Shown piece after piece: positions 1 to 11,356 of a DNA stretch of 64,000 nucleotides. A program made the translations under genes and the position numbers. The notes below the pieces were generated by a model, which saw nothing but the letters and a program-made list of their open reading frames with translations, had not been told where the DNA came from and did no database searches. Position 1 is the stretch's first letter. Every line of letters starts with the position of its first letter. The DNA is from Babylonia areolata (Eukaryota; Mollusca; Gastropoda; Neogastropoda; Buccinidae): the NCBI RefSeq assembly GCF_041734735.1, contig NC_134896.1, positions 35,336,309 to 35,400,308 on the forward strand, written 5' to 3'.

Positions 1-207
1 TTTTATGCTTGGGGTGAGTCCTGTCAAGGTCTTAGTTTTCTGCAGGTTCATGGGGGCCTGTTGTTGGAGGGCCGTGGTGGTGGTCTCCACTCTGCGGGAA
101 ATCCTCACTTAGACTGGCTCTGCGGCTGAGCAGTTATTGTTGTCAGTAAGGGGCATAGTAGGCGGTGTCCTTATGTTAAATCAGAACAGGCACATCTGAG
201 CACCACA

Positions 208-320
208 AAAGTGAATCAGCAGCTGTGCAGCGTCTCCTCTGGTGTGTGGCCTTCTGACAACCTAACATTAATAGATCCCTGTGGACTGATGATATCCTGT
301 GGCAGAAACAGACAAACCAG
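208..320 (+). repeat. Dispersed repeat, copy 1 (partner at 54229)
   Basis: About 100 bp here aligns by eye, at roughly three quarters identity, with 54229-54325. Shared landmarks include tcagcagc, tctcctytggtgtgtggc, acctaacat and tggactg in the same order. The family is unknown and neither copy shows clear ends. Nothing else could be identified in 1-590. Confidence 0.5.
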
Positions 321-647
321 GATCAGTGGATGTAGTCGTTTGGTGGGGGGCGGGGGGAGGGGGACTCGGAATGAGCGGTGTTGGAGTAATGCCACCAAAA
401 CGGCATAGATGATGGGTCAACAAAGAACTTTATTTTTTGAATGAACATTTCTATTTATTGTTGCATGGTACCTAGAAGTGTTTCTATTACATCCTTTCTA
501 GTTTTCAGCAGATAATAAAAGTATTTTGACATCAAATCTAAGAAGTGTTCATTACCACTACGATTCCCTTATACTAGAGAAGAACTACATTTAGAAGTAA
601 TCACAGAGGGGAAATTTTCTGCCATAATGGATATGACAAAAGCTTAC

Positions 648-815
648 CTGCTGAAGCAGGAAGGGAGGACAGCCTGACTGCTGATGCTCGTCAGTCCTCA
701 GTAGAAGTGACACAACTGGACTCTTTAGTTTTGCAACTGACGAACCTGGACGCAGTGATTGTTCAGCTGAACCGGGACGTGAGGCAGGACTGGGTGGACA
801 CTGAAGTCGTGGACA
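648..815 (-). CDS. Possible third exon of the MADGEN gene
   Basis: A minus-strand open stretch of 56 codons ends at a strong donor (CAG then gtaagc) and is preceded by a weaker acceptor (ccacctacag); a second acceptor 15 nt inside keeps the same frame. Both ends are phase 0, as the end of the 3163-3205 exon requires. The peptide contains SPASRPGSAEQSLRPG followed by KLKSPVVSLLLRTDEH and resembles nothing I recognise. It could be a chance ORF: the polypyrimidine tract is poor and part of the opposite strand is also open. Gene continuation beyond the left edge of the window is inferred. Confidence 0.3.
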
Positions 816-1222
816 CTGTAGGTGGATGAGATGCTGGTCTTGCTGTGGCTCAAGATGGGTGTGATGATGGTTTGGTTTGGTTTGGCTTTGCTGAGCTCGG
901 ATGTAACCCTGTTTATCATGCATTCAACTGTCCATGGCATGCGTTACAATTTAAACCAAAAAAAACCCTGGTATAAATTTTTTTTTTTTTTTTGAACATT
1001 GAAGGCATGCTTTTCAACTTTGATGGAACACTTGCAGATATCATGCAATAACCACGAAGCTGACCAAACATGTTTTCAGTGCACTTGTTCTTAACTTGTA
1101 TGATGAACTGGAGATCAATACAAAGAAAACAAGAGAGGCAAGGCCTTCAAAACTGTTGATTATAAGCTGCAATTACGCAATTCAAATGCTTTACACAACA
1201 AGCATTGACCCCGGGGGGCTCA

Positions 1223-1782
1223 TTAGACCCCCGCCCTGTAGGGTTTCGTCAAGAAAGCAATTAAAACAAACTGTTTAAATCGGTCAACTACGTTTAGAGA
1301 AATCGTAATTTATCCATTTTGACCATTTTGACCCTAATGGGTGTGACCATGACCTTTTGTGCTTGAAAAGGTTCGTGTGTCTATCTCTTAAGGTTGTGAT
1401 CTCATACACCAAAAAAGAAGAGATTTCGTTCAGTCAGTTCTTAGAAAATGCCCAAACAGGTAAATTGCCATCATCGGGTTTGAACCACGAATTGCCCATT
1501 CGCTGTTGGTCCTACGTGGAAATGGTTAAGGATACTTCAGGTAGCGCTTTCGTCAAGGAACCCATTAAAAACAACTGCATTTAAATCGGTCAACTACTTT
1601 TAGAGAAATTGCAATTTATGCGTTTTGACCTTTTTTGACCCTAGTGGCTGTGACCTTGACCTTTCGTGCTTGAAAATGTTCGTGTGCCTAGCTTTTAAGG
1701 TTGTGAACTCACACACCAAAAATTATGTGATTTCATTCAGTCAGTTCCGAGAAAATGCCTGGACAAACACACACACACACAG

Positions 1783-1814
<32 letters not shown>

Positions 1815-1875
1815 ACACACACAGAGCGATTCCAGTAGACCCCCCCCCCCCCCCTTCGGAGAGGCGGGGGTCTAA
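1223..1875. mobile_element. Non-autonomous element with 13-bp perfect inverted ends and two internal direct units
   Basis: The outer ends are TTAGACCCCCGCC at 1223-1235 and its exact reverse complement at 1863-1875. Inside, a unit of about 306 bp occurs twice in direct orientation: landmarks tttaaatcggtcaactac at about 1276 and 1580, then gtgacc/gaccttt, then ttcagtcagttc. The second unit runs into CA repeats and a C-run. No ORF fits a transposase. The layout resembles non-autonomous repeats common in marine invertebrates; the superfamily is not determined. Confidence 0.5.
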
Positions 1876-2184
1876 AAAAGAACATAGTCTGCTAATCAGG
1901 TTAGGCGATGAAGTTGCCATAAGAATACAAAACCGATTAACTGACGGGAATCCAATGATTTTCTACAGAGAGAGTCAGAGAGAGAGATAGAGAGAAGAAG
2001 AAGAAGAATTGCTGATACTGACACCGAAAAAATGCAGAAGCCCGTTTATAAGGTAGTTGGGCTTGGGTTACTCCTTATATCCGAGAACTCTGTTATAAGG
2101 AACCTCGGTTATAAGGAGTAAAAAATTTGGTCCCCGAGCGCTCCTTATAAGCGGGCCCGAGTGTATATATATGCATATATATAT

Positions 2185-2219
<35 letters not shown>

Positions 2220-2497
2220 CACATACATACATACAGAGAGAGAGAGAGAGATTACATACTGGTCATCAAATATGAGAACTTCTACCAATTGACATCTGTT
2301 ACAAGGACTGCCCCACTAACAGTGAAAGAAAATCAAACAGCCTGATCCAAACATTGCTGTAAAATGACAACAAATCAGATACCTCTCTCTGAGACTAAGG
2401 ACTGCGGGCTTGAACAAGGCTGTTGTCCCTCCACAGTGTCAGTCTGCTGAAAAGTCAACGATACAACACACGCACACACACACACACACACACACAT

Positions 2498-2530
<33 letters not shown>

Positions 2531-2643
2531 CACATACACACATACACTGACAAGATGAGCACATCCAAGAGTCTCACAATTTCATTTTATGGTCTAGAAA
2601 GCTAAGAAGAGTAGATTAATTCAGGGTACTTTATGATATATAA

Positions 2644-2687
<44 letters not shown>

Positions 2688-2730
2688 GTATATATATAGA
2701 GAGAGAGATATATAGAGAGACAGAGAGAGA
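1765..2730. repeat. Microsatellite cluster (CA, TA, GA)
   Basis: Long CA runs at about 1765-1822, 2465-2530 and 2648-2682, TA/CATA runs at 2164-2235 and GA runs at 2236-2250 and 2697-2735. Open frames across them (Thr-His repeats) are low-complexity artefacts. Confidence 0.9.
2035..2163. mobile_element. Pogo/Tigger-like DNA transposon end (fragment)
   Basis: Read on the minus strand from 2163, the sequence starts cactcgggcccgcttataag and carries four spaced copies of a (g)ttataa(g)ga-type motif, alternating with ctcgg. This matches the layout of pogo/Tigger-family inverted ends, which carry repeated GGTTATAACGA-like sites bound by the CENPB-type DNA-binding domain. Only one end is visible, abutting a TA microsatellite, and no transposase was seen. 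Family assignment is by recollection of end structure. Confidence 0.45.
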
Positions 2731-3160
2731 GAATGAACACGAAGGGGCAGGGCAGTGATGAAGACGATGTCTAGATAAATGTTGTCAATGACAAGAAGAT
2801 CTTAAATTTACGCTCTGTGTAAACACTGAAGTCTCATTTCTATACTTACGATCATTTCATGCCGAAATGATAGTCAGGTCCCTCCAAAAATATCTATATT
2901 TTGGTACTTGCCTTGTTGACAAGTTTAAACATATGCAAGCATACAGAGAAAATCAAACAGCTGTGGACGCATGCGAATGCTGGTTTTCCAATATACAACC
3001 TGCTGTTGGGAGACCACCCCCCCCCACCCCCACGCACTCCCCCCTCCCCCCCTCCCCCCCAAAAAAAGCCAAGCATCTGCATAGTCTTGAACAAGTGAAG
3101 AATTAATGGTTACAAAATAATTAGGTTAAATCTGTTTACACGGATTCAGTAGGAATACTT
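2260..3160. other. Gene-free stretch, low complexity
   Basis: Intron sequence, if the MADGEN exons are right. It holds CA runs and C-rich tracts (3016-3060); no exon, conserved domain or element end was recognised. Confidence 0.5.
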
Positions 3161-3162
3161 AC

Positions 3163-3205
3163 TGAAGTAGGATCTGCAGTCGTTTCTGCGCCAGCCGCGG
3201 GCTCC
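3163..3205 (-). CDS. Second coding exon of the MADGEN gene
   Basis: A 43-nt minus-strand segment flanked by a clear acceptor (attgttacag) and a strong donor (gtaagtatt). Joined to the 7795-7814 exon it reads on in frame as REPAAGAETTADPTS and ends in phase 0. It is GC-rich against an AT-rich surround. The peptide is Ala/Thr-rich and looks like a disordered N-terminal tail; no domain is visible. Very short exons can arise by chance, so the call rests on matching phase, two good splice sites and base composition. Confidence 0.45.
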
Positions 3206-3612
3206 CTGTAACAATTAAAACAAATCAACTAACAACTTCACTCAAATTAGAACATGGATAACTGAAAAGTCATACTGTTAGTGTCACAGGCCCTTCTCAC
3301 TCTCTGTGGAAAAAAAAAAAAAAAAAATCAGTTGATAACCTCTGATGCTGTAACTATGGTGGTGACTAATGTGACATTATCATGAACCCTCACTAGGATT
3401 CCTGAAATTAAATATCAGAACTTCTGATAAGGCATTCATATGCATCCCTAACACTTTGAAAATAGTAAGGCCACGATGCATGTTTATCATGTGGGTCTGT
3501 GGGATGCTTTTAAAATGTCTTGAATTAAGACACATATAACTGTAAGAGTGAAAATACTGCACAGGAATCATAGCCTGCTGCAATGATCATCTGTTTCTTA
3601 GTAGTAGTTGTA

Positions 3613-3742
3613 TCAGTTTCAGTTTCAGTAGCTCAAGGAGGCGTCACTGCGTTCGGACAAATCCATATACGCTACACCACATCTGCCAAGCAGATGCCTG
3701 ACCAGCAGCGTAACCCAATGCGCTTAGTCAGGCCTTGAGAAA
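3613..3742 (-). mobile_element. SINE family C, 3' fragment
   Basis: Minus-strand copy of the 3' part of a tRNA-derived SINE. It has the tail tcaaggaggcgtcactgcg, the body with the agcagatgcctgaccagc hairpin-like segment, and ends where the 5' tRNA-like head is missing. Same family as the copies at 9056, 28521 and 47590. Followed by TAA-rich sequence (3776-3900). Confidence 0.7.
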
Positions 3743-3745
3743 AAG

Positions 3746-4560
3746 AAAAGGTGAATAAATAATAGATAAGCTTACATAAATAAATAAATAAATAATAATT
3801 ATAATATAAAAAAGGTAGTAGTAGTAATAATAATAAAATAATAATAATAATAATAATAAATAGATAAATAAATAAGACAACAATGATGATAAATAAGCAA
3901 ATAAATGTAAAACATGAAGACACACATTCACACATACACCCACACATGCATAACAGATATGCACCAAACATGCAGTTTCACAGTAGTTGTAGTGGTGGCT
4001 TTTTTTTCTTTTTTTTACCTCGCGATCCTTTTACAACCCCTCTTGTTGCCTAGATTCTTACAGTGGTTTGCTTTGCATGCCTGATTTCCTTTAATCATCA
4101 TTGAAAATAGAATCATATGCCCATCAAAATCTTGAAAACTTGCATTTTAGGACCACTATAGAGAGTATCAAGCAGATTTTTTTTAACCTTTTAATTAACA
4201 CTTTGTCCAGTTTTAATCGTAGTGTTCAAACTGTTCCTGATTTTGGTCCATAAATATGGAGAACTATGCCCTGAAGATTTAATATGCCTGCTTATGTTGA
4301 GTGTAACAATGCAAACTTGATAAGAATGTGCAGCATTAGTGTGACACTCCAAAGAGTCCGTGACCCAAAAGATTTGTAACTAAGCAGATGGTGTCTTTAC
4401 TGTTTTGGATTGTTGAACTGAACGAGCAACGTGCACTGTGTGTTTTACAAAAAAAAAAATTCAAGAGAATCATCATCATCATCATCATCACAGCAATAAA
4501 TACCAATCAATGCTGTGATGTTCAATAATCAATAATGATAGGATTTGTTTAATCAGCTCA
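3746..4560. other. AT-rich gene-free stretch
   Basis: Between a SINE fragment and the 3' end of the LINE. Contains TAA/TAAATA repeats and short ATC and AGT runs; nothing else recognised. Confidence 0.5.
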
Positions 4561-4564
4561 TCAA

Positions 4565-6005
4565 GTAGTAGTAGTAGTAGTAGTAGTGTAGGGACTGGCA
4601 TCTGACTGCCTAGGCCTCACGGCCTTTTCTATGTCCCCTTAAGTATCGGTCTCCTTTGATTTGTGAGATGCACATATGTTTTTCTTTTACATGTACATAC
4701 ATTTCACTCGTCAAAGTCAATAAATTTTTCTTTTAAACTGATGTTCATGTCAAGGAGATTTTTTTAACACATTAGTTAAGTTTCAATAGGTAGTGCATTC
4801 CATATTTGTGCAATTCTATTAGCTAATGAATTTTTCCTTAGGTTAGTATATTACAGTGCTCTTTACAGATTTTCATCATTGAATTTCTTGTACTCTATTA
4901 ATCTGACACTCTAAAAATATTATTCGTATTGACTTCATTATAGCAATTTAACATTTTGTACGTTTCTATTCAGTCCCCTCTTCGCCATCTACCCTTTAAA
5001 GAATACAGATTTAAGTATATAAGTCTCTGTTGATAGCTCATAGATTTACTTTCTTTTCATAACTTAGTTGCTCTTCTTTGCACCCTTTCTATAGCTATAG
5101 ATTGTCTCTTGAGGTATGGGTGCCACACAATATTACCATATTATACTTGTGATCTAACCAATGCTTTATACAGTTTAAGAAATATATCTTTATCTAAATA
5201 GGTAAATGTTCTCTTAATTATTCCTATCATCTGGTTGGCTTTATTTATTATATTCTGTATATGTATGTCAAATGACAGTTTATTATCGAAAGTTATGCCA
5301 AGGTCTTTCTCACTTTGACATTTCTCCATATCCTGTGTGGTGTCTTCTATTATCATATGGTATTTGTTTTCTGGATTTTTTCCCCATGTGCATTACTTTA
5401 CACTTTGATACGTTAAAATACAGATTCCATCTATCAGTCCAGTCCTGTAACTTATCCTTTTGTAGTGTAGTATTATTTTGTTCATTGCAGTAAAGTTCAG
5501 TATCATCTGCAAATAGTTTGCATTTGCTTTCTATACTTTCAGGGAGGTCATTTATGTATATTGCAAAAAGCACAGGGCCAAGTATGCTACCTTGTGGTAT
5601 ACCACTAACAACATTTTCATTTGTTGACATTTTTTTCTCCAGTTCTAACTACCTGTGTTCTTTCTGACAAGAAGTTTTGTGTCCAGTTTAGTATGCCTCC
5701 AGTAATACCATATTAAGCTAATTTTAATAAATGTCTTTGAAGTGGTACAGAGTCAAATGCTTTTCTAAAGTCTAAATAAATTGTGTGTATAGGTTTACCC
5801 ATATCTATCATTTTTTGTGAGATCTTCAATTACTTCTAGGAGCTGTGTTGTACACGGTCTTCTCTATCTAAAACCATGTTTACAGTCTACATACAGATTT
5901 TTTGTTGTCATATGTAATACTATGGTATCCCTGATAAAAGTCTCCAAGATTTTACATACAAGTCAAGCTCACTGGTCTGTAGTTTCCTGGTTCATGTTTT
6001 GACCC

Positions 6006-6037
<32 letters not shown>

Positions 6038-6490
6038 GCTGTTACCTCAGCCATCTTCCAATATTTAGGAAGGCAAGCAGATTCAAGTGTTTTATTATAA
6101 ATCATACTCAAAGGAAGAGCTGTCTTTCTGCTCAATTCCTTTAATATTCTTGAGTGTATTCTGTCTGGTCCTTGTGCTTTGTAGGGGCCCAAGGCATGCA
6201 ACTTCTTTTCTACTGCCAATGGAGTGACTCTTAAATCACAAATATTAACATTTCTCGACCTGGAGCTTTCTCAAAGGTCGAGTAAATTTGTCAAGGTCTC
6301 TTTAGTATACACACTTGCAAAGATTTTATTAAGTGTTTCTGCTTTTTCTAGATCGTTTTCTGCTAAGCTACCATCTTCTTTTTTCAGTACCCCTATTCCT
6401 GTACTAAATTTCGTTTTTTCTTGCACATATTTCCAAAATATTTTGGGACTTTGCTTACATTTTTTGGCTAAATTTCTAAATTTCTTTCGT

Positions 6491-6524
<34 letters not shown>

Positions 6525-7745
6525 GATTTTGCAGCACTTATTCTTTTCTTTGATGTAACGTAAATAGGAGTGGCCTGACTTAGTTCTTAAAAAAAAAAAA
6601 AAAAAAAAACACGCTTATACAAGCTTATACAATTGATATTTCTATTTCTCTCTGACGATTTTCATTATCTCATTGTTCATCCATGGGGGTTTGATTCTTT
6701 TTCTCCTGTCTATCTGACACTTTTGGTATATAACACTGGTTCACGTCTTTCCATCCCAATCCATTCATGCCCAGTCCACTTTATTTATCATTTCTCTCAT
6801 TCCATAATAGTTTCCCTTTTTTAAAATCAAATTTATACTTCTTTTCTGCTTTTTCCTTCACCAATGAAATGTGGAACTGAAAAGTCAATATATCATGGTC
6901 ACTCTTTCCCAGGGGATCTAGGTGGCTGATATCTGATACTAAATTGTTTTCATTTACTATTTCCAGATCCACAATACTGGGATTTTGATCTGGTTTAGTT
7001 CCTGTTGGTTTTGACACCTTTTGTATCAGGAATGCATCATGTAAACATTCAATAAATTTATTGTCTGAAGCGCCTGTCCAGGTACCATCCCACTGTATAG
7101 GATAATTAAAATGTCCCATAATACATACTTTGTTAAAATTTGTTATTTCTTTGGACTTTAAGAGGGTAATGTTCAACTTTAGAATACTAAACTCAGGGGG
7201 GCTGTTTAGACGAAAAACAAAGGGTGTCTTAGGCTCACCTCGATGCGCTAAGTTGAATGGAACCCTCAGCTAAGCTGTACGACCACTACTTGCCCATGAA
7301 ACTGCGACAATTTTATACACAGTAAGCTCAGCCGATCACAGCCAGAGCAACCACCTGCAAGCCATTTTGACTGCTGATCACGCGGGTGGTCGCGTCATCA
7401 ATCTCTGTGTGGGTAGTCTTCAGCTTACTGTGTATAAAATTGTCGCAGTTTCATGGGCAAGTAGTGGTCGTACAGCTTAGCTGAGGGTTCCATTCAACTT
7501 AGCGCATCGAGGTGAGCCTAAGACACCCTTTGTTTTTCGTCTAAACAGCCCCCCTGAGTTTAGTATTCTAAAGTTGAACATTACCCTTTAAGAGTTCAAA
7601 TAATCTTTCTGTGTTTTGTTCTGATGAATGTGGACTTTTGTATATACACCCCATTAAAACTCTCTCATCGTTCGAACTTTCATATTTGCACCATACACTT
7701 TCTTCAAAAGTAAAATTTGCTATGTACGACATTCTTGGGCTTTTA
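4565..7745 (-). mobile_element. 5'-truncated CR1-like LINE (non-LTR retrotransposon), degenerate
   Basis: Read on the minus strand. An AP-endonuclease segment (7595-7745 then 6781-7164) has an MGHFNYPIQW core and a PLGKSDH motif. The linker to reverse transcriptase follows, then the RT start (5992-6219, KAQGPDRIHSRILKEL), the palm (5310-5630, SGIPQGSILGPV and FADDTELY with the catalytic Asp pair near 5502-5513), and the thumb/C-terminal part (about 5040-5356, KDLGITFDNKLSF). The frame is broken by stops and shifts and by AT, T30 and A19 runs, so it is not a working copy. The N-terminal half of the endonuclease and any ORF1 are absent. The 3' end is an (ACT)n tail at about 4565-4590. CR1 clade is inferred from motif spacing. 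It lies in the same direction as the host gene, in its first intron. Confidence 0.85.
7165..7585. mobile_element. Foldback MITE with perfect 164-bp inverted arms
   Basis: The left arm 7165-7328 (starts ggtaatgttc) is an exact reverse complement of the right arm 7422-7585, with a 93-bp unique centre. The 9-bp CTTTAAGAG flanks both sides (7156-7164 and 7586-7594) as a target-site duplication. It interrupts the endonuclease of the LINE, so it inserted later. Long arms and a 9-bp duplication fit the Mutator-like (MULE) superfamily. Reading the end as GGGTAATG would give a 7-bp duplication instead, so the superfamily is not certain. No coding capacity. The identical arms argue for a recent insertion or arm homogenisation. 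Confidence 0.85.
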
Positions 7746-7794
7746 ACGATTTGCGTACATACAGAGATTTAAAATGTCTGTTGAGGAAACTCAC

Positions 7795-7814
7795 CTGTTC
7801 TCTCCGTCTGCCAT
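7795..7814 (-). CDS. First coding exon of unrecognised gene (MADGEN...)
   Basis: On the minus strand an ATG opens a 20-nt coding stretch reading MADGEN plus two bases of Arg, followed at once by a good donor (CAG then gtgagt). The phase (2 bases over) is completed exactly by the G that opens the exon at 3163-3205, giving Arg-Glu, which is the main support. Upstream lies a short promoter-like region with CCAAT and ETS-type motifs. No homology could be recognised from so short an N-terminus, so no function is assigned. Its first intron (3206-7794) is largely a LINE plus a MITE. The exon is seen directly; that it belongs with the next exon is inferred from phase and splice sites. Confidence 0.5.
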
Positions 7815-7859
7815 GATACCTATGGCTTGCTGTGCTCTGTCGAAGAAGTAAAACACACG

Positions 7860-7990
7860 TTGTTTATGAAGTGAAACACAGACGTTGTCAACGTCAGAAG
7901 TAACCCGTGCCCCGGAAGAAGAACCCTGGAAAATAACTCAGCCAATCTGTGTGAGGGCGCCAATTCTGAACTAAGAACAAGTGTGGTGAT
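7860..7990 (-). promoter_or_regulatory. Probable promoter/5' UTR of the MADGEN gene
   Basis: Just upstream of the 7814 ATG on the minus strand the DNA becomes GC-richer and carries two CCAAT-type motifs (7942-7946 and 7960-7964 on the plus strand) and an ETS-type CCGGAAG (7912-7918). This is typical of TATA-less housekeeping promoters. No TATA box is evident and the transcription start was not placed. Motif matches only. Confidence 0.35.
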
Positions 7991-8019
7991 CTAGATCTAA
8001 GTATCTAAATAGTTCTTCT

Positions 8020-9055
8020 TGGCTCATTGCCAGGGCAGAGTGAAAACTGCAGTGCCGGAGAAAGAATGACCAGCCTACTACAGTATTACGACCCGGAATA
8101 CTGCCACCCTAACCCATTCCCCTTACTTTTAACTGGGAATAAATACATCTTCTAACAGTGATTTTTATGCAAACAAAATGCGACAAAATTGTAAGTTTCC
8201 ACCTAAGTTTCTCCGTCCAGATTTACCACATGGGGGTTGTGATTTATATAACAGAGCGAACAAAAATTGCTTAAGAATCTTGGATCTACAATAATGTGGA
8301 TCCTTGCTGGCACAGAGGTATGTGGTCAATGGTCGAGGGGAAATAATTCTGCGTCCTTTAGAAACTGTACTGCCAACACTATTTCCTTGAAAAACTTTAG
8401 AGTTGATCCAAAGCCCACACGATATACATATTTCTCAATCATTTTCACACTGCCTAGAGTACATCTACAGAGCACAACATGACAATATTAGTAGATGTTC
8501 TGTTCAATTTTCTGTATTTTCAACTAAATCTTTGAATTTGATGAATTTTCATCATTATACAAGATAAAGTGCAGCCATCTCGTCAGATTTGAAAATAAAT
8601 AAATAAATAATAACATGATGAATGAAGTGTTCATTTAGTCTTTGCCAAAGAGCTGCTTCTTCTGTTTATTGGCCCCCATTCATGTAAAGGTACACAAGAA
8701 ACATGGCTCGTGTCAACGAGTGTCGGTTTGTGTTTATGTTGTGGGTTATTTTGTTTGTGTTAAAGCCTAACTTTTGATTACAAGGATCTAGGATGAGTTG
8801 CATGCTACATGTCATTTCTCACATGCCTTTGTAAGTTCATTGCAATACTCACAAATATATGTTTGTTTACAATGTCCCAGAATTTAGGACACCAATTAAA
8901 ATAAGAAATACCCCAGGTGTTTGTGTGTGTTTGTGTGTGTGTGTGAATGAGATATATATATAGATGTGTGTGTGTCTTCAGATTTGGGTGTGGTGTTTAT
9001 GGTATTGCTCAGGACTGGGAAGTGGAATGATGTTTAAATCATTTTGTATTCAGAG
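8020..9055. other. Intergenic stretch without recognised gene
   Basis: Upstream of the MADGEN promoter. AT-rich, with short AATA and TG runs; no exon or element end recognised. Confidence 0.5.
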
Positions 9056-9482
9056 GGAAGGTGGCAGAATTGTTTGGAAGCTTAATTATCTGCCGTTACA
9101 GTGTCCAAATGGGTCTGGGCTGGAATCCCATCTCACTCTTTCTTCAACATTTGACTGAAAAAACAAACTGAACACGTAGTCATTTGGATGAGACGATAAA
9201 CCGAAGTCATGTGTGCAGCATGCAACTGGTTCACCAAAAAAGTACCCATGGCAAAATTGTGTTATCCTCTGGCTAAATTCTATTGTTGAAATCCACACAC
9301 ACACACATCTATCGATCTATCTAAATATATATGTATGCATGCACTCACAGCCTGACTAGCATGTTTGAGGTTATGTTGCTGATGGGCATCTGCCGGACAT
9401 AATTATGTGGTGCAGAGTACATTGTGCAGAGTAATATGGATTAGTCCTAAAACAGTGACACCTCCTTGAGAAAGTGTAACTT
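9056..9482 (+). mobile_element. SINE family C, near full-length, diverged
   Basis: The tRNA-like head begins ggtggcagaattg, with a decayed B-box (ctggaatcccat). The body carries the gatgagacgataaaccgaag segment, then a hairpin-like gggcatctgccgg segment, and the tail is cagtgacacctccttgagaa. Diverged from the other copies; a CA/TCTA microsatellite has grown inside it near 9296-9330. Confidence 0.75.
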
Positions 9483-10352
9483 GGTATAGGCTGATTTAAC
9501 CAGCTGATACATTATGTGTACTGTGTTATTCTAGAGTTGTGAATTGGCTGCGACTGTTCACAATCAGCTGCTGGTTTTGCTTGCATCTTTGATCTCTCTC
9601 TACACCTCAGTGTCCAGCTGTGCTCACTGAATTAGTTGTCAATCTGCACTACAAACGTAAATGTGAACACAGAAAAGCTAACCAAAAAAAAAAAAAAAAA
9701 AAAAAAAAAACAATTATGCATCCTTCATTCATACTTCCCAACAAAACGATAATCTGATGCATGATGATTTATTTTACTATATAAAACTTTTAAACAAGGT
9801 ACATTTATCATAATTATCATTGACAATTCACTTGTTCAGAGCATTAAGAACACATTAACATCAAAATACTATTTCATACAAAATTAATGTGAGCATTTTT
9901 TTTCTTTTTCTTTTTAATCAGCGTTTCATCAATATTCCCAACTTAAAACAAGATACATTAACTTTTTTTTCTTTCACATAAGTCAACCGTCGAAAGAGAG
10001 GGGAAATGTTGGAAGAGTTTTGGGGGGGAAATCATGAGGACGCTGATTCACTGTCAGCCTGTCCAAATGTCTGAGGCATTTAAAAATGAAAATCAAAAAG
10101 TATCCAAAATTATGGGGTGTCAGCATGCAGGCTTATGTCCCCATGCTGCTGTTTTGTGCGAATACCAAAGGAGAACAGTACAAGGGCTTGGCTGTCTTGT
10201 TACTGATATTTGTAGCAATTTTTGTACAACTGAGTTATGAATAAATATAATATTTCAAATATTATATAGGATAGTGAAATTCAAAATCCAGTAATATGCA
10301 AATATCATAAAGATTTTTTTTTCTCATTCACATACATATATATATGTGTGAT

Positions 10353-10390
<38 letters not shown>

Positions 10391-10913
10391 GTGTACACTT
10401 CAATAAACAGGATCACCACGTTTACATTTATAATTTTTCAGTACATTTACATATCAAATTTTCAGTAAAAAAAAAAAAAAAAAATGAAATGAATGAGCAT
10501 ACTAATGCACAAGTTGCAGACAATGACAACCACTCAAACCAAATTAGAAATGGATTCAATTGGATTGGATCAAACCAGAATTTCAATGTGTGTGTATGAG
10601 CGCATGTGTATGTGTGTGTGAAACAAACAGTATTATCATTAGCATGGAGGAAATCCTTCCAAACTTTTTTTCTTTTTAAGACATGAAAATAAAGATACAT
10701 CAAGCAGCCCAGCTGTAGCAGTAAAAACACACACACACTCACCTAACACATATACTCAACTATCATCCACAATACTATTTTCAAGTTCACATAGAATTGC
10801 TCAGTGATTCATACAATTATACTGGCACACTCCTAATGTGAAAAAATACTGATTAATATGAGGCACTTAAGGATGATGTTGCAAACGTTCCCTTTTTTTT
10901 TTTTTTTAATTAA
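9483..10913. other. Intergenic stretch, no gene recognised
   Basis: Contains an A27 run (9684-9710) and a CA run (10356-10387). No exon or transposon end recognised. Confidence 0.5.
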
Positions 10914-11356
10914 CAGGCACAGTAGACGAGTGGTGAAAGCGTTGGACTTTCAATCTGAGGGTCCTGGGTTTGAATCTCGGTAATGGCGCCTGGTGGGTAA
11001 GGGTAGAGATTTTTCCGATCTCCGAGGTCAACATATGTGCAGACCTGCTTGTGCCTGAACCCCCTTCGTGTGTATATACACGCAGAAGATCAAATACGCA
11101 CGTTAAGTATGGCTGCCTATATGGCAGGGTAAATAAACAAATCGTCATACATGTAAAACCTTATGTCCGTCTGAGTGTGTATGTGTGCATGCCTGAAATC
11201 TGATTGAATGGCACAGGAAACAAATGATGAGCACCCAATGGCAGCAGTCTGTTGGCTCTACCCAGGCAGCCTCTTGTACAAATGACCCCGTGTTTGTAAA
11301 CCGCTTAAAGCTTGGTCTCCGACTGAGGATAGGCACAGTAAGTATCCATATCACCC
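10914..11356 (+). mobile_element. SINE family A, long copy
   Basis: The tRNA-derived head has an A-box-like tagacgagtggtgaaagcg and a B-box-like gggtttgaatctc. It is followed by the family body (ggtcaacatatgtgcagacc, tatggctgcctatatgg). An extra 3' section ends with gcttggtctccgac and aagtatccatatc. The extended 3' end makes it longer than the other copies at 23082, 30712 and 52565. It is not a tRNA gene: the acceptor stem does not close. Confidence 0.75.

Noticed and set aside
620-830. Plus-strand reading with a coiled-coil-like LDSLVLQLTNLDAVIVQLNR peptide
   Set aside because: No start, splice or homology support, and the minus strand of the same segment has better splice signals.
6224-6523. 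Plus-strand open frame of 99 codons
   Set aside because: Antisense shadow of the LINE on the minus strand, ending in a T-run.
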